From contig JAPFFF010000001.1 of assembly GCA_039105265.1 (NCBI GenBank), forward strand, positions 3,286,001 to 3,350,000: 64,000 nucleotides of DNA, in the 5' to 3' direction. Made by a program: the position numbers and the translations under genes. The notes below the pieces were generated by a model. That model ran no database searches. It worked only from the letters and a program-made list of their open reading frames with translations, and was not told the DNA's origin. Every line of letters begins with the position of its first letter. The first letter of the stretch is position 1. Shown piece after piece: positions 53,980 to 64,000 of this stretch. The DNA is from Tritrichomonas musculus (taxonomy: Eukaryota; Parabasalia; Tritrichomonadida; Tritrichomonadidae).

Positions 53980-55205
53980 TTGATACTGAATTGGTTCAAA
54001 CAGCAATCAAGAATGAAGTAAAAAATTTATTGTTGGCCAAATGACCGAGTTTAAGTTTTTTGATCTTTTTGTAAGATTAAATTAAAGTTTTTTCCACTTT
54101 TTGAAAAAGTAATAGTTCTAAAATATATTGGAAACTTTGATCAAGTAATCAAATGTAGTTCCAATTGTCTAGGTTAAAAACAGTTAAATTTGATTTTGCA
54201 TTTTTTGTTTATTTATTAAATAATATATATTACCAAATTGTTTTCAAATTTCGATCTTTATCAAAATTAAATCAATTATACAAGTTCTTCTTAAATTTTT
54301 TGCTGCAGTTGATAATAACTCTCAAGAAAATATTGGTGATTAAATATTTGCATATTTGCATATTTGCTTTTCTTTCATTGATTTGATAAGTAGCATTACA
54401 ATTAAAGAATATTTATTATTCTTGTTAGTAAATAACAATAATAATAGTATTAATAATATTATAGATAATGTTTTTATAACTCTCAAAATATCATTGGCGC
54501 CCATGATATTTCCTTTTGCAAAATCGTCATTAGTGCGAGACAAGTACATCGTAAGGGTATAGGTATACCGACATATACCATAGCCAATCAATTTATATTG
54601 TCGGATACAAATTGATTTGTATTTTGTTCTCAAGAAATGAGATTTGTTGCAAAAGAATTGGAGTAGAAAGTTGCAATTGTTGTAGAATTATTTAAGGATT
54701 AGCATCAGGTGTCTGTTTATATCTGTTTTGTGAGGAATTAAAATATTTGTTTATCCTTATTTGTTCAATGAAAACTAAAAATTGGAGTAGAAGGTTGCAA
54801 TAGTTGCAGTATTCATTAATTTGCATTGACCATTACTGATGTTGAAGACTTCATAGATTCAAGACAACCACATCTAAAATGAAATGAAAAAAAAAAAAAA
54901 GAGCGGAATATAAATTTGGATAGATTTTTTTTCCCCTTTTTCCTGAGATTTTATTTCAGAAGAAAGTACTATAAATTCTCAAATTCTAGTATTCAAATTA
55001 TAGCTATACGTTTAAGTTTAAATAACGAATATGGTTAACATATTTATGATTCAATTTTAACTATTAATAAAAAATTATTTTTTTATACATATAACTTAGA
55101 AATATGTTATTCAATAAGATATTAATGTTTTTCGAAAACATTTGCTATTCAACTTTTTGTGAGAACTCAGATAAAAATTTGTTAATATAAAACCATTTTA
55201 AAACA
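53980..55205. other. AT-rich spacer
   Basis: No gene recognised. A near-palindrome (GGTATAGGTATACC at about 54556) and an A run near 54888 are the only features noted. Confidence 0.45.
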
Positions 55206-55209
55206 TAGA

Positions 55210-55431
55210 ATGAATATTGATGATTTTGTTGAAAAAATGAAAAGAATTCAGCAAATTCTTATTGAATTTCTTGAAGATGTAATCAATATTGAAGAAAATT
55301 ATGAAGTTTTTGTTGAAACAGTCACAGAACAAAATATGAATAAGGATATATATCAATTAGAATCTGTTTTTCAGTTAATAAATAAGATCGGATGCAATCA
55401 TCAGCGTGGTTATAAATTCATTATCAGATGA
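55210..55431 (+). pseudogene. DUF3447 protein N-terminal piece
   Basis: Starting at an ATG, the frame reads MNIDDFVEKMKRIQQILIEF, LEDVINIEENYEVFVETVTE, then YQLESVFQLINKIGCNHQRG. This is the usual N terminus of trichomonad DUF3447 proteins, where ..KMK.IQ..LL.FLE...N.EE.Y, a linker, and L..IL.ISNNH.R follow in this order. The family continues for several hundred residues, but here the frame ends and the sequence becomes AT-rich and element-like. A matching middle part of the same family lies at 57480-57953 on the same strand. Confidence 0.65.
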
Positions 55432-55439
55432 TGAAGAAA

Positions 55440-56235
55440 TTGATTTATACAATGATGAATGGGAACCAGAAGAAAGTGAATAAAAATCAAAAAATAAATT
55501 TGAGAGAAAAACATTTATTTAATTTTGATAAAAATATTTTTAATTTTAAAATAATTATTTTTTATTTAATTTAGATTGAAATTATTTCGTTGTCGAATAA
55601 TACAGGATTTGTGTTAATCTTCATTTGGTTATTTCTCAATGAACATCGGATGCTTCTTTTATCAGTGATCTTCGGATGCTTCTTTTATCAGTGATCTTCG
55701 GCTGCCCATCCACATCTTCAATATAATTTTGGTTCGTTAGTATCTTTAAGTCTTTCTTTTTTCATCTCTATCTTCAATAGCATTTGATTCTTTAGTAAAC
55801 TCGGCTCCTTCTGGCCCATCAGTAATCTAAACTCATTCTGGCTCTTCTAATTCTTTGGTTGATTCCGTATCTTCTAGCTTGACTGGTGCTTCATTAGGTT
55901 TTTTACTTCTTTGGTTTATCTTAAATAAACGTTCTTCTATCGATAAATAATTCAATTAATTATGAAATATTCTATTTTATCTCAAAATAGCAAATTTTAA
56001 TTTGCTTATATAAATTATAATTATAAATAATAATATATATTTTAAAGCATATTTTTGTTTATTTTAATAATGGTTCAATATTCATCAATATAAATATATA
56101 ATTGTTTTTTATTCATATTGATATCAAAAAGAACTTTATATCAATAAAATAATAAGATTATTATTATATTTTGATAAAATTATGAATACATCTAAAAAAT
56201 ATATTTAAATTTATATAAATATTTATGTTTACTAG
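55440..56235. other. element-derived or decayed sequence
   Basis: A 26-bp unit (CGGATGCTTCTTTTATCAGT...) is duplicated in tandem at 55647-55672 and 55673-55698. The minus strand of 55690-55930 reads as Lys/Glu-rich low-complexity protein with stops, possibly the tail of the transposase to the right. The remainder is AT-rich. Confidence 0.35.
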
Positions 56236-56239
56236 AATA

Positions 56240-57455
56240 CAGAAATTTATTTTTTATATTTTGTATAAGTTGAATACAAATTTTTTGAGAGATAAAATCC
56301 ATCAATTTAAAAAATTGAATTGCATTCAATCGGTAAAACTCCCTTATGAAGTTGACACATTGGGTATATTAACTCAATATTCAATTCTTCTGCTTTCTGT
56401 TGTGAGACTTAGCAATATGACTATTATATGAGTCTACAGCTGTTTCGGAAATAGATTAGAATTTTTTGGAAATAAAATAGCATGATTTGAATGGTTTATA
56501 AAACCGCTAAAATATTTTTGGAAATAAAATAGTTTTTTTTGGAAATAAAATAGTGAACGATTATTTTGCATTCAATTTCCAATATTTTTGTTGATGAAAA
56601 ACTTTTAAATCAGAAGCAAATATTAATTACATCTAAACAATCTTTTGCCAATTTAATATATTTTGACAGATGTTATTAAAAAGATACTTTATAATTGATA
56701 TTTCACCGATTGCATAATATCTTTTTTAAATTATATCCTGGATAAAACAAAAAGAAAATTTCTTTTCATATTCGATATAATAATCAATAATAATCATAAA
56801 TAAAGTGATTTTTTCATTAATGAAAGAGTTTTTTCAAAATATACATTATCATCAATTTTCATATTAAAAATCATAAAAAATGCATAATTGTCGATAAATT
56901 GAAGATTTTATTGTGTATTTTTGGATGAAAACAATATTTTAGTAATATCATATTAAAAACACAATAACATACTCTATGTTTCATATTGAACTGTTAAAAA
57001 CAAAACTCGTGTATATATTAGCATAATAATGTGTAAAACGCCATAAAATTTCTTTAATCTATCTTTTAATTCTGTTTTTAAGTATGATAAAATTGAATAT
57101 AAAATGATCGTTCCTATTTTATTTCCAAAAAAAAATATTTAATTTCCAAAAAAATAAAACGGTTACTATTTTATTTCCAAAAAATTCTAATCTATTTCCG
57201 AAACAGCTGTACTATTAAATGAATTCTTTTATTTATTGGATATTGACCTCGAATGAAGATTAAATATTCTATAAAGCCCTGCGTTGTTATAAACGACTTT
57301 ACAGAGTGAGTGAAATCATTAGGGGATATTTTATCGCCTAATTGAGTATCTTCTGCTGTTATTGATGTTCCTTAGGCAAAATAAAAAATTGGTAATTTCT
57401 GAAAATCAATGGAAATTGTACACATTGCTGAAATATGCTCATGTTCATCATCTTT
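56240..57455 (-). pseudogene. DDE_1 (pogo/Tc5-like) transposase remnant, split
   Basis: Right of the miniature element the minus strand reads HISAMCTISIDFQKLPIFYF, GTSITAEDTQLGDKI and TTQGFIEYLIFIRGQYPINK, then RIHLIVDSYNSHIAKSHN crossing onto its left side, and IPNVSTS. This matches the DDE_1 core: (H)(I)S...T.sadG..lP..fI.kG, then ..GF...Fi.yL, l.LivD.y.SH and iP...T. The second catalytic Asp is in LIVDSYNSH. Removing the 56437-57208 insertion with one TA joins KRIHLIV to DSYNSHI in frame. Stops or slips occur near 57375, 56390 and 56350. Only the catalytic core survives. Confidence 0.7.
56437..57208. mobile_element. 772-bp TIR element with TA duplication
   Basis: CAGCTGTTTCGGAAATAGAT starts a 44-bp left arm (56437-56480), and the right arm (57165-57208) is its exact inverse. 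TA flanks both ends (56435-56436; 57209-57210). Tandem TTTGGAAATAAAATAG motifs sit inside both arms. No coding sequence is seen. It interrupts the DDE_1 transposase remnant in frame. Confidence 0.92.
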
Positions 57456-57479
57456 GACATTTCCTTTAAAAAAAAATGA

Positions 57480-57953
57480 TTATATTTAATGAATTAATAT
57501 GCATACAGTTGACAACAGCAAAATTTATCAAAGCTAAATATTTTCAATATTTTCCTCCAGAAGTAAAACCCTTTATTGTCAATGAATGGTTTTAAAAAAA
57601 TAAATTAGACGATAATATAATTCAAGAAATCAATAAAAAACCCAAAAACATTTGATATTCAAAGAGAAATAGGTGAAAATGACAGTTTTATATGTCTCAT
57701 GGCTGGAAATGATTTGATTGAAGGTTTTAATCATTTTGTTAATTCAAATAATTATCAATTAAACCAAGCCATTCTTTTATCAGCATTTGAAACAAATCCT
57801 TTTTTGCTAAAAACAAAAGATAGTAGCTTTAATAAATTATTTTGCATTTTTTGGTTCGATACATATTTTTAAGTTTTTGATTCAAAACGGCGTTCCATTA
57901 CCTTCATCCATATGGTTATATGCTATTTATGGCAACAATATGGTCTAAATAAA
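57480..57953 (+). pseudogene. DUF3447 protein middle piece
   Basis: Across three frames one reads KFIKAKYFQYFPPEVKPFIV, then GENDSFICLMAGNDLIEGFN, FVNSNNYQLNQAILLSAFET and NPFLLKTKDSSF, then AFFGSIHIFKFLIQNGVPLP with SSIWLYAIYGNNM. The family consensus is GENDHYIC.LIR.DS...FI.FVN......IEPSIYETN.FLL....(PT)LIEYAAFFGSIQIFKFL...V.LTPSLWLYAIHG.N, so identity is certain. It breaks off at 57953 just before a long A run; frame slips occur near 57595, 57650 and 57838. Together with 55210-55431 it is probably one former gene split by the DDE_1 element. Confidence 0.8.
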
Positions 57954-57977
57954 ACGTAAAAAAAAAAAAAAAAAAAA

Positions 57978-58124
57978 AAATCTTTTTAGGTTACAAAATT
58001 TTTACCGATTCTTACCGCCAGCCACGATGTCTCGACTCGGCTTCGCTTTGCTCAGCCTCGCTCGACGCCCGCTAGGCGGTATGTAGCCTCGGTAAAAATT
58101 ATGTAAAAATATAAAAAGATTTTA
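57978..58124. repeat. GC-rich fold-back sequence
   Basis: AATCTTTTTAGGTTAC...ATTTTTACCGA...TTACCGCC on the left is mirrored by GGCGGTA...TCGGTAAAAAT...TAAAAAGATT on the right, around a strikingly GC-rich core of about 70 bases (58020-58090) that contains a second hairpin (CTCGACTCGGCTTCGC / GCTCAGCCTCGCTCGACG). It follows a run of 23 A. It may be a tiny fold-back element or a structured RNA; no tRNA or known RNA signature is recognised. Confidence 0.55.
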
Positions 58125-58129
58125 TTTTA

Positions 58130-58625
58130 TCAAGCATTTATTTAAGATTATTTTTTCTGAGGATTATCCACTTTTTGAAGTCTCCTTACAAAAGTAAAAC
58201 GATTTTAAAATTAATCCTTTATATATCATGCAATATAAGCATTTATCAACTTTACACCAAATTATTCGTGTTTTCATTAAATAATTAGATACAATACAAA
58301 TTTAAAGAAAAAATGTTTTTATTGCAATATATATTTTATTTACATCTATATTAAAATAAACAAATGAAATAATATTGAATTTTTTTAATTATTATTGTGA
58401 AAATTATATTTTATAAATGTTAAAAATTCAATCAAATTAAAGATAAAGAGGAAAAACTTTTTGATAATTTTATTTATCAAAAAATTGAATTGTTTTTTCT
58501 TTTTAAAACTTTTTGAAATAGTTAAGCTTGTGAAATAAATTATAATATCTTCAAAATAACTGTTAAAAAATTAAATATTTTGCATATTATATTTTAAAAA
58601 TATAAATATTAAAGTTATTTATTTA
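58130..58625. other. AT-rich spacer with solo MITE arm
   Basis: Near 58147-58195 a stretch resembles one arm of the 32913-33101 fold-back element. The rest shows nothing. Confidence 0.4.
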
Positions 58626-60434
58626 TGGGGTAGAATAGATATAACACTGTTAAGGTGAAGTGACCATCACAGTATTCAAAAAATAAAACTTTTTGATAAA
58701 TGTAATAAGAACTTTTTGATAAATGTAATAAGAACTTTTTAATAAATGTAATAAGAACTTTTTGATAAATGTAATAAGAACTTTTTAATACATGTAATAG
58801 AACATTTTGAAAAATGTAAATTTTAGATCTAAAATTATTCGAAAATTTTATCAAATCGTAATGAAACTATTATTGAACACAGCGGCAAGATTATTATGGT
58901 ATCTTTGAAGTTATTAGTACGATTTCCAATTAGTACGATTTATCTTTGCTGATTTCCATTTCCAAAATTGGAAATAATTGATATCGAATTCAGCAAAAAG
59001 ATTTATTATTTACAAATTAATTCTGCAAAAAATAAAAATTATCTTCAACAAGCGCCATTATGATCAGATTAAAACTAGATTAAATTTTAATATGTAATGT
59101 ATTTCCAAAAAAGCAGGATAAAAGTTACTTCTACTAAAAATTAAGCTCTTTAAAGCAAAATATTAATTTTTTAAGCGGTTCCCATGTCCTTTTAAAATGA
59201 ATTATTTTTTTAATATATTAAATTATTAAGATATAGTCCAATAAATTTTAGTAAAAGGATTTAATTTTGTACAAAACAAGATAAATGGAATAATTAATTG
59301 ATGTTTTAAAATATTTCATTTAAATAATTCTGAAAATAAGTTACTGTATATTAAAAAATATAATAAATTATTCGCATTTATTTAATTTTTAAGATTTGAC
59401 AAATATTTTTTAAAATATCTTGCAATATTGTAAGATATCTTATAATATTTATAGAGCCCTATTTTGATAACATTATCAAAAATTGTTAGATCTCTCACAA
59501 TTTAAGTAAAATATTAAAAAATTGAATATTTTTATTTTTAATCTATTAAAACATCATATGTTTATAAAAATAATATCTAATAAATAATTTATTCATTTAA
59601 ATTATGTTTGGTCTTTTAATCTCATTGATATAGTAAAAATTAACCATTTAAAGATAAACGCCTTTGAGTATTTCAGAAATTGCTTTTAAAGATCTAAGAT
59701 GATTGCTATTGAGTATTTTAGAAATCGCTTTTGCAGTTAGAAGATGATCGCTACAGTGTATTTCGGAAATCATCTTCAAAGATCTAGGATAATCGCTATT
59801 GAGTATTTCGGGAATCGCTTTTAATGATCTAAGATAATCGATATTGAGTATTTCGAAAATCGCTTTTACAGTTCTAAGATGATTGTAATTGAGTATTTTG
59901 GAAATCGTCTTCAAAGATCTAGGATAATCGCTATTGAGTATTTCAGAAATCGTTTTTAATGATCTGAGATAATCAATATTGAGTATTTCCTAAATAGTCT
60001 TCAAAGATTTAGGATAATCACGATTGAGTATTTCGTAAATCTTTTTTAAAGATTTAAAACAATAGTTATTGAGTATCTAGGAAATCGCTTTTGCAGTTCT
60101 AAGATGATCACCACTGAGTATTTCGGAATTCGAATTTAATTATCTAGGATAATCGCCATTGAGTATTTCGTAAATCGTCTTTAGAGATCTAAGATAATCA
60201 CTATTGAGTATTTCGGATATTTTTTTTAAAGATCTAAGATAATCGATAATGAGTATTTAGTAATCCTTTCCAATTTTGGATATAAAAGGCGCCAAAATTA
60301 TAAATCTTTTATCAAAAAGTTCTTATTACTTTTATTAAAAAGTTCTTATTACATTTATTAAAAAGTTCTTATTACATTTATCAAAAAGTTTTATTTTTTG
60401 AATACTGTGATGGTCACTTCACCATAACAGTGTG
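58626..60434. mobile_element. 1.8-kb TIR element with 22-bp subterminal repeats
   Basis: From CACTGTTAAGGTGAAGTGAC on, the left arm (about 58641-58800) is mirrored at about 60310-60434. Each arm continues into tandem copies of a 22-bp unit (ACTTTTTGATAAATGTAATA; five to six on the left, four on the right). The first 15 bases (GGGTAGAATAGATAT) are shared with the solo arm at 32718 but not with the right end, so the right terminus may be trimmed. No transposase; the interior is mostly the 45-bp minisatellite. Target duplication not identified. Confidence 0.75.
59650..60260 (-). repeat. 45-bp minisatellite with 15-residue coding periodicity
   Basis: About fourteen units of 45 bp (GATCTAAGATAATCGCTATT then GAGTATTTCGGAAATCGCTT in plus orientation). 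On the minus strand one frame stays aligned through the whole array and spells a 15-residue repeat with consensus LRSLKAISEILNSDY, broken by only about five stops. The longest open part is 88 codons (59648-59914). Because the unit is a multiple of three, periodic translation is expected in every frame; the amphipathic helix-like consensus makes a former protein repeat possible. Confidence 0.8.
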
Positions 60435-60435
60435 C

Positions 60436-63400
60436 TATTTATCATTTCTTTTTATTTATATGAAAAAATTTTGTAAGAGATTTAGAGTGAGACGATCTTT
60501 GATATTACAAAAAGTTTTTAACAAACAAAAAAATGTATGAACACTAATAATATATTATATGAGTTATTTCAAAATAAATTATATATTGATGGGGGTTTGA
60601 AAAAAGCTTTCAATTGAAACGAGCCATTTTGTGAGTTCTCAATTTGCATCAAAATATTATATGTGTTACTTGAAAAAATGATCGTTTCCATTGAAATAGC
60701 AAATTTCGACATAGGTACTCCAACGATTAAATTGCTCAGAAAATTTAATTCAAATTAATTCTTTATATATTAGTAATAAAATTATCATAATTAATATACA
60801 TAAAATTAATCATAAATATTGGTATATTTATTTTCCCAAAATGTCTATCAGGAGTCGAGATTTCCCTTTTAAAAATTCACAGACTCTGTTTAAACAATTT
60901 TTTCTTTATTTTTATCATAAAGTTGAGAGGTATTCATGTGAAGTAAAAACTCGTTATTTGATTTTTTTATTTTTACTTTAATTGAACGAATATTTTATCT
61001 TATGAAAAAATATTAGGATTATTAACTTCTATATATCTAATACTGACATTTGCCATAATTGGTTTTAATGGATGTTGAGAATTTAAAAACCATTTAAAAA
61101 ATAATGTTTCGTCTATATCTCGAGTCAAATAAAATATTTATGAATTACAAATCAATAATAATATTTTGTATTTTATTTATAAAATAAATTATCTGTTGTA
61201 TACCAAATTTATTAGCCATATATAGATTTAAATACTAATTCACATAAAAAAATTAAGAAAATGACTTATTTCTCAATTGATTTACGAAATAATTATATAC
61301 TAATTGTACAATATAATATTAATAAATATTTAAATAAATTTTATTATGTAAATAAGTTACTTTATACTCTCATTTTAAAGAAAAATGTAATTAATATTTT
61401 GCCTTATTTTGAATTATTTTTCATCGTATTTATGTACGTTATTATTTTTTAGTGACGTGAGATGATTATTTTCGGTGAAGTGAAGTTAATTGTGAAGTGA
61501 TTATTGAAAAATATAAATTTGCTCATCTTCATAAAAATATTAATAAAAATATTTTTTATAAAGTATAATTATTAATTACAATATTGTTAAAATAATTATA
61601 ATATTTAATATATTGAAAACCAAAAAATAATCACAATACAAGCCAACTTATTTTTTAAAAAATTCAATTTATAATCATCGTTTAATTGAATTTTTCATTT
61701 TTTTTTTGTTAATTTATCTATATAATATATTATGTAAAACTTAAATATAAAATTATTATTGTATAAAATAAATAATATATACTATATATATAAAATAAAA
61801 TTATGTTTTAATAAAAATACTACTAGGATAAAAAATGGTTATTATTTCAATATTAAAAATATAATAACTGAAAAAGTTAAAAATTTATTAAAAATAAAAT
61901 AAAATATAAACAAGTGTATCTCTAGAAAAAGAATGTTTTTAAAACATATAACTATTGATATGTTATCAAAATATATGTAATATGATAATTAATTAAACAT
62001 AATCAAATACATATTTATATTTCATAAACTTTTATATAAAAAAATTATATAGTCTCTCAATTATAAAACAATTTTTATTCAGAAAAATAAAAATAGAAAT
62101 ATCTCAAAAATAGGAGTATAAAATTCTTATCCATTAAAGTATATTCTTAGTTACAAAATAAAAATAAAGAAAATATGATCAAAATTAAAATATTTCGTCA
62201 ATTTCTCTACATGAATACCTCTTAAAGTTGTTATTCGAGTACCAATTTATAATATTTTTTCAGATTTTTTGATTTTTATCATTAAATAATAGTTAAGAAG
62301 TATTCATGAAGTATAATAGCTTACTCAATAGAAATATTTGTTTATCAAATATCAACAATTTTAAAAATACATTCTTGGTATGTTAATATTCATTAATTAG
62401 ATTTTATTTCTATTTCTACAGCGAAGAATTCAAATTTAATTAAATAAAAATTGAATTTTCTAATTTGAATCAATAAGATTAACATTTTTTCATTATTTAA
62501 CGACATTTTATCAATTTCTTAATATTTAATCTAATTTTATATATATGTGTTTATTTAATCTATCATTTTCCTCATTGTTTATATGGGAAATGTTTTTGAT
62601 TATTTCAAACAAAGCTTCAGAAATTTAAAAAAGAGCACTCTCGACCCCTGATAGATAATTTTCAAAAATAAAATATAATTTATATATAAAATGATTTATA
62701 GATTATTTTTAATTAAATATTTTTATTTTTTATTCATATGAAAAAAATTTCTATCGTTGGACTTAAACCTTCGAAAGGTAACCTCAAAAAATTAACCCGA
62801 CCACATTTTTTTTTTTCGGGTCACTACCCAAAAAAAAAGTGAAGAGTTCGTGTTTGACCCTTCTGTTTCTCTTTTGTTTTTAGTATTAATTCTTTTAAAA
62901 TTATGTATTATATGCTATTTAATATTAAATGGTATATTTTTAAAACGTAAATTTTGCTTTCCTAATTTATTTTTTTTATATAATGACTTGTGATATAAAA
63001 ATTGCAGGTATAGTTTAAATTTTACGCAAGTAAAGGCAAAAGCAATAATTAGAAATTATTTTCAATATTTTTTCTTTCAAAAGCAAAAACATGAAGCTTA
63101 GGGCTGTAAAATCTGATATATTTTTGATTAGAACAAAACTAATATATCCTCATTTTTATTCGATATCATATTTCATATTGAAAAAGTGCTTTAAACTTTA
63201 ATGAAAAAGAAGCAAAAAAATTAGTAATAATTTAGGTGCGGAAAAAGTATCATTTCAAAAAAAAATTATCAAAAAACTATCCTAAAAAAGTGACAGCGTA
63301 CAAAAAGTATTTTGGTGCATTATGCATAGTTAAAGCTAATATTGAAAAGGCAAGGAAAATCCTATTTGAAAATGATGATTCATGAACTTATAAACAGTTA

Positions 63401-64000
63401 ATACTTTTTGATTAAAAAATTAATAATTAATATCAAATTTATATTGTTAAGCATTTTGAAATAGCTAAATCACTATCTGTTAACAAAAAAAGACACAAAT
63501 ATTATATGATAATCAAAAAACTTTATTCAAAAAACAAAATTCAAAGTTTTTTTAATAATAAAACTAATATATTATATAAATTGCTACATAGCTCTTAAAG
63601 ATAATTATTATAATGATGTAAAATTAAACAAATAAAAGAATATAAAAAAGTTATCAAAAAGTTATAACGTATTAATTGGTTAATTATTAAAAAATAATTT
63701 AGTTAACCAAAAATTATTCTTTTATCAAAAGGGGGATTTTTGCCTCAATTTTTTTTGTTAAAAAAAATGAAGATATACAAATAAATATAAAATATTTTAA
63801 AATACATTTATATAATATAAAATATATAATGGAACCTAAAATATATATAGAATAAAATATATATTAATAATCTTTTATTTCAAGATTTTTTATACAATTA
63901 AATGTTTTTTGACACATAGAAATACATTTAGTAATCCATAATTAATATATTTATAAAAATAAGTATATTAATTTCAATGAGAATAAATAAAGAATACTCA
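60436..64000. other. gene-poor AT-rich tail
   Basis: No intact gene. A weak coding-like stretch on the plus strand at 63203-63384 (NEKEAKKLVII, then KKVTAYKKYFGALCIVKANI, ARKILFENDDS, with stops) may be a pseudogene tail of unknown family. At 62750-62850 a less AT-rich patch has small inverted repeats (ACCTTCGAAAGGT; ACCCGA...TCGGGT) but no RNA gene signature I can name. Confidence 0.45.

Noticed and set aside
59650-60260. CRISPR-like array
   Set aside because: Units are contiguous 45-bp repeats with no constant repeat/variable spacer pattern, in a eukaryotic genome.
62750-62850. Possible tRNA or small RNA gene
   Set aside because: Small inverted repeats are present but no cloverleaf or internal promoter boxes (no GGTTCGAATCC-like B box).

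Overview
The window is extremely AT-rich eukaryotic DNA from an anaerobic protist, almost certainly a parabasalid (trichomonad; Tritrichomonas-like base composition, species not provable from sequence alone). The diagnosis rests on the gene families: DUF3447/ankyrin proteins, BspA-like leucine-rich-repeat proteins, pseudokinase plus Sel1-repeat proteins, trichomonad BTB/BACK proteins and an ALK-type glycine-rich protein. All intact genes are intronless. Several have a TCATT initiator (consensus TCAYW) 10-22 bases before the ATG, and several stop codons overlap a TAAA; both are known trichomonad mRNA signals.

Layout. 1-11 kb: a kinase fragment at the left edge, two terminal-inverted-repeat (TIR) elements, a small ubiquitin-like protein, a polytopic membrane protein, then decayed Sel1 and Rab-like copies. 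11.7-19.9 kb: an intact pseudokinase/Sel1 protein, an ankyrin pseudogene swollen by a minisatellite, a broken DUF3447/ankyrin gene, a broken gene of unknown family and an intact secreted LCAT-like lipase. 20-27 kb: a broken BTB/BACK gene, a Mutator-like (MULE) transposase gene split by a mariner element with perfect 28-bp TIRs, and a 1.9-kb element with 452-bp TIRs. 27.4-32.4 kb: an intact BTB/coiled-coil gene and an intact BspA-like gene. 32.5-37.1 kb: a field of small TIR elements, one nested inside another, plus one 159-residue protein. 37.1-42.1 kb: two GC-richer genes, a membrane-anchored GH29 fucosidase and a 5'-truncated glycine-rich protein. 42.6-50.4 kb: a SAPS-type phosphatase-subunit gene with one frameshift, a TTAA-flanked element, a kinase remnant, a seven-TM protein and a secreted CAP plus papain-like-fold protein. 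50.5-58 kb: a hAT miniature element with an 8-bp target duplication beside a decayed hAT transposase, then a DUF3447 gene apparently split by a DDE_1 transposon that is itself split by a miniature element. 58-64 kb: a GC-rich fold-back, a TIR element carrying a 45-bp minisatellite, and gene-poor AT-rich sequence to the end.

Functionally the intact genes do not form an operon or pathway. They are individually promoted genes for surface or secreted hydrolysis (fucosidase, lipase, CAP/papain-like), surface or scaffold repeats (BspA, Sel1, BTB, ankyrin) and signalling (pseudokinase, SAPS). The dominant process visible is birth and decay: paralogue fragments and at least a dozen cut-and-paste elements of several superfamilies (mariner, MULE, hAT, DDE_1/pogo-like, TA- and TTAA-targeting miniatures).
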